This document shows positions 57,761 to 64,000 of a stretch of 64,000 nt of DNA, piece by piece. The stretch covers positions 1-64,000 of the forward strand of contig MU129187.1 of the NCBI GenBank assembly GCA_014904985.1, given 5' to 3'. The notes under the pieces are model-generated. The model did no database searches. It worked only from the letters and a program-made list of their open reading frames with translations, and had not been told where the DNA came from. A program made the position numbers and the translations under genes. This DNA is from Hydnum rufescens UP504. Its lineage: Eukaryota > Basidiomycota > Agaricomycetes > Cantharellales > Hydnaceae. The first letter of the stretch is position 1; each line of letters opens with the position of its first letter.

Positions 57761-57933
57761 ACCGAACATGGGGATGAAGAGGTTGATCCAGTGAGGAGGG
57801 TGACAGCCCTCCTTTTGACCTGGGTTGAGGTACTTGTTTACAGCTGGACTGGTGTGAATGGATTATTTTTACGGGGCCACACATCAAGACTCCATAGCAC
57901 TGCGTGACCATAATACTGAAGGCAGGTTGTAGA
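57761..57933. other. Spacer, nothing recognised
   Basis: Between the inverted LTR-like fragment and the HECT array. No motif or gene found. Confidence 0.3.
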
Positions 57934-60900
57934 TTATTGACCAATATAAGGAGGTTGTAGGTGGTGTGTCGGTGCAAGTCGAGTCGAAGCTCCTGGCAGA
58001 CCCGAGCGTTGAGGCATAATATACAAGTCCCACATTTGGTCCTGATTCTGGACTGTAACAGCATGGAACATGGATGGTGACGGCACTATTACCCAAGTTG
58101 TATGGTGGGCAGTCCCAGAGTCATAGCTCGATGTATGTCCAGGCGTAAAATCCGATTTGTTCTGCAGAGTACCGGTATGGCAACATTTTGCCTTCCCTAG
58201 GTAGGCGACCTTTGGAGCTGTATGGGTTGTGAGCTTCGTACATGCAAATGGTGACTGTGATATGATGTTTGCCTCCATTGACCCCATGGGGGCAGGCTGG
58301 GATGATGGTGATTCCTCTACTCCAATTGTCATTCTAGTGTGGGGTTGGATTCGTCGGCTAGGTCCAGACCCTCGTCTGTGGAGCTTCGGTAACCTCCAAT
58401 GCAAAACTTGACCTTGAGCGTGATATCCAGTTACTCCGGACAGTTTGGATTTGCACATTCGGGGCCCTTCAACAGGATCGAGGACTGGCTCTGTATCGAT
58501 CTCGTCACCTCGAGTCATCACAGGGTCCGTCCCCAAATGACCGGCGTTGGGCCATGCACGATGTCGAGGTACTGGTACATTCTTGTAATGCCTGTTCATC
58601 TTGCCCCATGTGTCCAGATGCTCGGAGCGGGACCAGCTCGTCTTTACTGATGGACCCATCTGCATCAACAGTGTTTCCTCACCCTCCGGATGGCCTAAGA
58701 TCCATGGTCCACCCCACGTGAACCAGTCCACCCTGTGGACTAAGGTACGTTCTTCGTCACCATATTCGGCTACATTGTATGGAAGTTCTGTGAACTTGTT
58801 TGGTCGCAAAGGTGGCTGCGTAGCAGCATGCCATCCCACTCAAGGATAGAAGCTGGACAGATTTGAGGCCTCTGGCTGGACTCGATGGCTAGACGTCCCT
58901 GACACGACTCCATACACAATGCTAACTTTGTCCCATTGAGCCATAACAAGGTCCTTTTTAGGACGGCAGGTTACAGACTCTACTATGGGTCCTGAACATT
59001 GTAGAAGAGACCGAGGGTCGAAGATGGGGTACATTTCTGGTTTGCTAGGTGTAACCAGCAACTCTATACTCAAACCTAGTGTTCTTAAGTCCCCAACAAA
59101 TAGGGTCATGGCCACGCAAGCACAGTTGCTCAGGTGAGGGTTCGAGGCAATATCCTGACCAGTCGCTGTTTTTACAACGACGATTACAGTCGTTCTAGGA
59201 CACCATTCGGCTACGTCGTGGTATGGACTACAGACCCTGGACCTGACTGTGGGTCCGTGATATGGGCTGTTAACTGAACCCAAACTGGGGAGGATCACAG
59301 TACTCCATAGGAACTTGTAAAATGGGCCCTTCTGTATGTCAATGCCTATGATCATGGCAGAGTAATAAGCGTGTCAGAATCCCGTGCTCATCTCTGAATT
59401 CACAGCAGTAAGCTGATTAAATAACTGGCTCTGTCCGGTCCCTTGGATATTGTCGTGAGGTGTGACCCTTCGGAGCTCGTCCTTTGGGCTGTTGTAGGCC
59501 AACAACGTGAGATCACGGCCACTTATCCATTGGTAGGCTTCTAGCTGTTGAAGCACTTTTGTCCTGGGCATAGCTTTTCTCGTTATAATGCCATGTGACA
59601 TCCTCATAGCATTATTTGACCATGGGGTTTGTGCGCTGTTGTTCCTTTCTATTTGTCGAGGGAGATACCGCAATGAGTACTCGTCCTCCCCGACTGTGAT
59701 GATGCTCGACTGGGTTTTGCACAACCGTGAGGGCTTATCATCATTGGTATTGGATCGAAGGTAGGTCTGTGGCATCATTTCATAGTCCGGTGAGTATCGC
59801 CACAGTAAGCCTAGAATCAGGGTGTCGTCATACTCTTCGTCTCTAGTTGGAACCGTCCAGTAGAGGTATGATGGAATCTCCATACGGATCCATCGACGGA
59901 GTTCTGACAGTCCCCTAATGTGGATCTGATCAAGCCCCAACTGTCGGAGGCTGTCAAACATCGGCTCAGGCATTCCTTTAGAAGATTCATCAAGGTCTCC
60001 AATGATGGATGTCTGTGACATTCTTATGACGAATAGTAGCAACCGAGGTTTGCACTCGATGGGCCAACTTTGGATTGCTTGCCAGAACTTCGGAATGACC
60101 TTGTCGTTCATTTCGCATTCCCAATAATCTGTGGATTTCATCCAGTCATCGATGTCGATACCCGGCTTGCCACCAATGAGGAGCCTGAGTTCGCGCTCGT
60201 CGAAGACATCAATGGAACAACACAAGTTACGGTACTTGATGACAGTCTTGACGTATTCTTCCTGGTTCTCCTCGGCGACAGGTATATCGTTGCCGCCTGG
60301 CTTGAACTCAGTAGTAACCATTTCATTGGAATAGTCTTCAGCAGGGATGAATGTTTCAAAGGCGGCATCAACAGTGTTGTTTTCCGAAGTTCCAGTCATG
60401 TCACGAAAGAAGTCTACATCGATACTCTCGAAATCAGGGAGTACAATCTTTTTTAAGGTCGTCCTGCAGAAACTGACATTGAAGTAGGCATTCAAGACTT
60501 GTTGGTTAGAGGTGGCCAGACCGGGACGTCTGTTCTGTTGGACCAGGTTCATCTGTGGGGGTGACAGCGTCATATCACCGTTCCATCCTCCTCGTGGATA
60601 ATAGTTTTGTGCTGGGTGGTCGCCTCTCCCAGTACCGGCAGTTTCATCAATTCGACGATCCCGTACCAGGACCCTTTGAGATCTTTGAGTCACCTTTTCC
60701 TGGTCATTGCGAGTGAGTAACTTGGGGTCGCAAACCCCTTTACGCATTCTTGGCTTAGGCATCGGACTTCTGCTGGTTACGTTGTACGGAAGCACCAGAG
60801 ATTCAATCAGTTGCAGAGTCAGCTGTGTAGTGGGACTCCTAGGCAATACTTCTTGAAACCCGTCCTTGCCCCAATTCTGGGCTATGATGAAGTTTGAACG

Positions 60901-61155
60901 ACTATCTCGAATCGGGTCGTCGAACTTGAAATCTCGCTTAGGTTTGACCTTGTACGTCCTCATGAGGTCATCTCCTGTCATGTCTTGACTGTCTGTTTGA
61001 ATTGGGACCTGGTGTTTGCGACTAAGTGGGAGAGCCGTGGTTGCTCCTGGGAGTGATCCGTAGTTTCATTCCTCTTCCTTATTTGGGGCGGAGCTTGAGT
61101 TCGGGGTACCATTTTGCGATATATACTCGTCCTTTCTGGCTATGACAGCACTCAT
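57934..61155 (-). pseudogene. Degenerate HECT (NEDD4/Rsp5-like) tract, unit H1
   Basis: Minus-strand frame from ATG 61155 to 57934. The stops I identified are TGA (61069 area, 59372 and 58838). The part 60550-59950 matches a HECT E3 N-lobe: 'NAYFNVSFCRTTLKKIVLPD', 'FESIDVDFFRDMTG', 'TEFKPGGNDIPVAEEN', 'FDERELRLLIGGKPGIDIDD', then 'FWQAIQSWP'. About 25 residues between 'VIKYR' and 'FDERE' are missing. The catalytic C-lobe motif (HTCFN in the family) is absent, so it cannot act as a ubiquitin ligase. The rest of the tract is unrecognised. The neighbouring unit H2 repeats the same layout. Confidence 0.6.
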
Positions 61156-61190
61156 GGTCACTACAGAATATTCGGGTTGCAAGAATTCCT

Positions 61191-62678
61191 CTATCTGTTT
61201 GGGTCTTGCAGTCTGTGAGTCATAGGAGCTCCGATCGGCTTGGTCACGTCACATTGAGGCTCTGTACTGTTCACGAATAAGATTTCTGGGGTCATTTCAG
61301 TAGTCGTACAGACTCCGGCTGACTCTGTTGATCCGTGTAGGAGTACAAGGCTCCGCAAGGCTACATGGTAAGGATTCTTTGTATCCGTGCTCCCTTTGGG
61401 CGCGTTGGTGGAGGCTAGCCTTTCTAAGGTTCGAATGGCATTTTGTAGAAGTTTGCGAGATCGGTTCCTTTTGACCCCACTCGTGATTTTGATGGAACGC
61501 CCATACTTCACCATTCCTATTACCGGCTGGCCTGGTCGGGATACAGATCCAGAAGGTTTAGGCATATCCTTAGGAGGTTCCCCAACATCGGTATCAAACA
61601 TGCTGTTGGTGAACTCAAACTCATGCTCATTGAAGGCACTAGTGAGCTCCCATGGGGTAAGCTCATTTAGTCCAGACACGAAGGTGTCAAGTGGTACATA
61701 TGTGCAGCGTGGAGTATGGTACTCAATGACGGTCTCGAAGACGAGATCGACTATATTGCCTTCCCAAGTACGGGTCCTGTCGCGATGGAGGCCTGTGTCA
61801 ATGTTCTTGAAGTTGGAGAGTATAGTCCCTCTATTCTGGATCATCTTGTAGAAGTTGACAACAAAGTAGGCATCCGAGAATCATCGATGGAAGCTGACCC
61901 GACCATGACATTGTTCGTTGGATTTAGAGTCATTTCCCAAAGCCGTTTGCTTAATAGACTTCGTTCAGGATCTGGACAGCTTGACATCCTCTGGGGTTTT
62001 TCGTCTGGGACGGTCTCGGGGCCTTGGCTCCAGGGCGTCCAGGGTCTGGCTCCCTTGATTTCTACTGATGAACAATGCTAAGGATGAGGAAGGAGTGCGT
62101 GGACAAGACTTCATATTTGGGCCCACGTTTACACCAGGATTACATATCCTTGTATATCGATAGACATGCCACCATAACTCTCGGGATTCGTCATCAGTCT
62201 TATTGTCCCCAATACCCCTTCCGGGCCTGTATTTTCATTCGGGTCTGATTGCGGGGTGTGGAAACTTCAAGAACTCATTTGACCACATATGTGGTGGTGT
62301 AGTGACATCCCCTCCCGGATCAGGTTGAAAGCAGTTCCATAACATCATCCTTCATCCGAGAAGTATGTCCTTTATCATGGTTTGCGACCTCCTTTGGCTT
62401 CTGTCAAAGTAATCCTCTGTGGGCCAGCACTTTCTAATTGAAAGCTCTATCCCTGGGCGCGGAGTTCTCGAATGACCATATGTGATCCTCATGAGGCCAC
62501 CCCCTGTCGTATCTTGCCTGTCCGTACGAATTGGGACCTGGGGTCTGTGACTAGGCGGGAGAACTGTGGTTGTTCTTAGGAGTAATTCATAATTTCGTCC
62601 CTCTTCCTTGCTCGTAATGGAGCTTGAGTTCGGGGAACCGTCTCGCGACATATACCTGTCTTTCCTGGTTACAGCAGT
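61191..62678 (-). pseudogene. Degenerate HECT (NEDD4/Rsp5-like) tract, unit H2
   Basis: Starts 'MSTAVTRKDRYMSRDGSPNS' at 62678, parallel to 'MSAVIARKDEYISQNGTPNS' of H1 at 61155, so the repeat period is about 1.52 kb. The HECT part, 'DAYFVVNFYKMIQNRGTILS' and 'NFKNIDTGLHRD', is followed by 'FNEHEFEFTNSMFD' (from FDERELELL). The C-lobe Cys motif is missing. In-frame stops (about 62350, 62230, 61935 and 61890) are all TGA. At the codon where H1 has TGA ('EEE*NYG'), H2 keeps CGA ('EEGRNYE'). Confidence 0.55.
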
Positions 62679-62705
62679 GCTCATAGCCACCATGGAATGT
62701 TCAGG

Positions 62706-63761
62706 TCACGAGAATCTCTCTATTTGCTTGGTTTTCGTGGTCCTGAATGAGTCGGACCACCCGTTCCGTTTAGACTCTTGGATACCATTCCCAAGTATGA
62801 CGGTAATGCCCACTTGATGAGCTGTGGGAGCCCTGATCGGCTCAGCCTCGTTGTGCTTGTTATCAATAGTTACGTTGCCTTGGTATCTAAAGGCTGGAGC
62901 TCCCCGAGTCGCATTCAACATGCCTTGAATACCCGGCGGATCTTCAGTCCAGCCTGTTGAATGGTGGTAGGCCTTATGGTCTTGTTCGTTGTCTTGATCT
63001 GTTGTGGCGCCTGAGCTTGAAGGGCCAGCGCCATTTTCGAAGGGAAGGCAATCCGTTCCTCTTCGAGTCCCTTGGGGGCGTATTAACATCATGCAGACTC
63101 TGATCAGAATTAGTTGTCCAGATTCAACAGTCTCATTGTCTTGAGAATCCAATCCCGGGTCCTTTCGAGTCTCGTCCGAAACAATTCGAACACCCAGATG
63201 ATTTGGGTTCCGGAATTTATGCCACGGAAAGGAATAACTCGATTGGAAGACCATAGTGACTGCTTGGAACAAGCCCCAACTTCGTTCACCCCGTGTTAGC
63301 GACCAACTAGGGACTCCCTTGAGAGCATCAATCTTGTGGTCTAAGATCCGGAGTGCGTTCCATCGGAGTGGGTGTAGTGGGCAGTCGTCATCTCCGGTAA
63401 CGACGATTCTTGGCTGATCATTACTTGTGGGTAGGTCCAAGACATGTTGTATGGTGCCATGGCAACGCCCCCCAGTCTTGACTGCAGCACCCGACTGGAT
63501 AACAGTGAGATACCTCCGCTTGTCCCCTGTCACAGGAACAGGTTTGCTCTCATAAGGGTCATTACACATGTCCCTGTATTCGGGGATGAACCGTCCTGTA
63601 GCTAGTTTGGGCATTGTTCTCCCATGGCTCATGAATATGATTCTGACGGCTGTTACTCTAGCTGCACTAACTTTGGCCGGTCTGATTACGTTGTGCGGGT
63701 GCCCCTCAAGATTGGGCTGGAGACTGACACGCGATATGGCCTTTTGACAATACAGGTGCAT
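62706..63761 (-). pseudogene. Tail of a third unit (H3), unrecognised protein
   Basis: A 351-codon frame in phase with H2 and separated from it by one TGA. Its end ('EAEPIRAPTAHQ') and the DNA around 62820 match the end of H2 around 61220, so it is the tail of a third tandem unit whose HECT part would lie further right. No domain is recognised in the visible part. The sequence from 63762 to the window end continues the same frame after a TGA, without a recognised motif. Confidence 0.4.
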
Positions 63762-64000
63762 TAACCATATGCCTCATACTATGGGTTCAAGATGTCTTGT
63801 GCCCTCCGGAGAAACAGTTCTTAATAGATCCATGTCGGCTTCGACGGATTCACTAGCGACATTTGTCCAGGGTTGCCAATGAGGTCTTGACAATCTTTCA
63901 ATCTTTCGCGACACTATCGGCACGGGGTTTTGGGCAATAGGTTCTATGCTAGATCCGAGTCCAGGCCTTCATCTAGTTCTGACCTCGTGGGCCTTAGAAT

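Noticed and set aside
61387..61851. Plus-strand frame opposite the HECT tract
   Set aside because: Antisense shadow of the minus-strand HECT-like frame, which has the protein similarity.
62706..63761. C2 and WW domains of an Rsp5-type ligase
   Set aside because: Only faint resemblance ('DNETVESGQLIL', 'PPGI...GAPAF'); the unit alignment suggests this is the tail of a tandem unit rather than an N-terminus.

Overview
The window looks like a transposon-rich accessory region of a filamentous basidiomycete, most likely an Agaricomycete. Genes carry many short introns (about 50-65 nt, GTRNGT...CTAAY...YAG). There is a chromodomain Ty3/Gypsy element, a RepHel Helitron, a BED-type hAT element and expanded tyrosine-kinase-like protein kinase genes. 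The species is an inference. I see no unbroken, conventional housekeeping gene. Some tracts keep their CpGs (hAT and kinase regions, 58-64 kb); the 35-57 kb part is strongly CpG-poor.

Layout. 1-10.3 kb is a diverged tandem duplication (copies starting near 1 and 3740). The second copy holds a complete 3,450-bp hAT element (5862-9311) with perfect 11-bp terminal repeats and an 8-bp target duplication; the first copy keeps the empty site. A tRNA-like sequence with its D-arm expanded in exact 15-bp steps lies at 4476-4607. A 248-bp assembly gap (11410-11657) precedes a second hAT copy ending at 13737. From 13738 to about 27705 there are two and a fraction units of a 5.7-7 kb tandem duplication, each with a multi-exon protein kinase gene on the minus strand (17776-20743 frameshifted; 23868-26601 more intact, with a Harbinger-like MITE at its 3' end). 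A LINE ORF1-like relic (27705-28985) and a Helitron (RepHel 29271-33624 plus an accessory gene 33928-34852) follow. A second Helitron fragment at 35218 is interrupted by an LTR-type insertion (35469-36896) and then by a Gypsy element (36939 to about 44895) whose pol frame is open for more than 7 kb except for 23 TGA codons.

45.4-50.8 kb is the most unusual part. It is an array of at least eleven exon-intron-like modules. Each intron-like segment (about 90-117 nt) encloses a perfect hairpin, and a second hairpin sits just before the 5' splice site. Six modules lie on the minus strand and five on the plus strand, arranged around a central palindrome of about 320 bp per arm (46940-47586). Both hairpins show compensatory base changes. 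51-53.6 kb is minisatellite and a 160-bp repeat. 53.6-57.2 kb has unrecognised CpG-poor relics. 57.9-64 kb carries a tandem array of degenerate NEDD4/Rsp5-like HECT sequences on the minus strand, again broken almost only by TGA.

The genes do not form a pathway. The common theme is nested transposition, local segmental duplication and loss of CpG by C-to-T change, which turns CGA arginine codons into TGA stops in the Gypsy element, the Helitrons and the HECT array.
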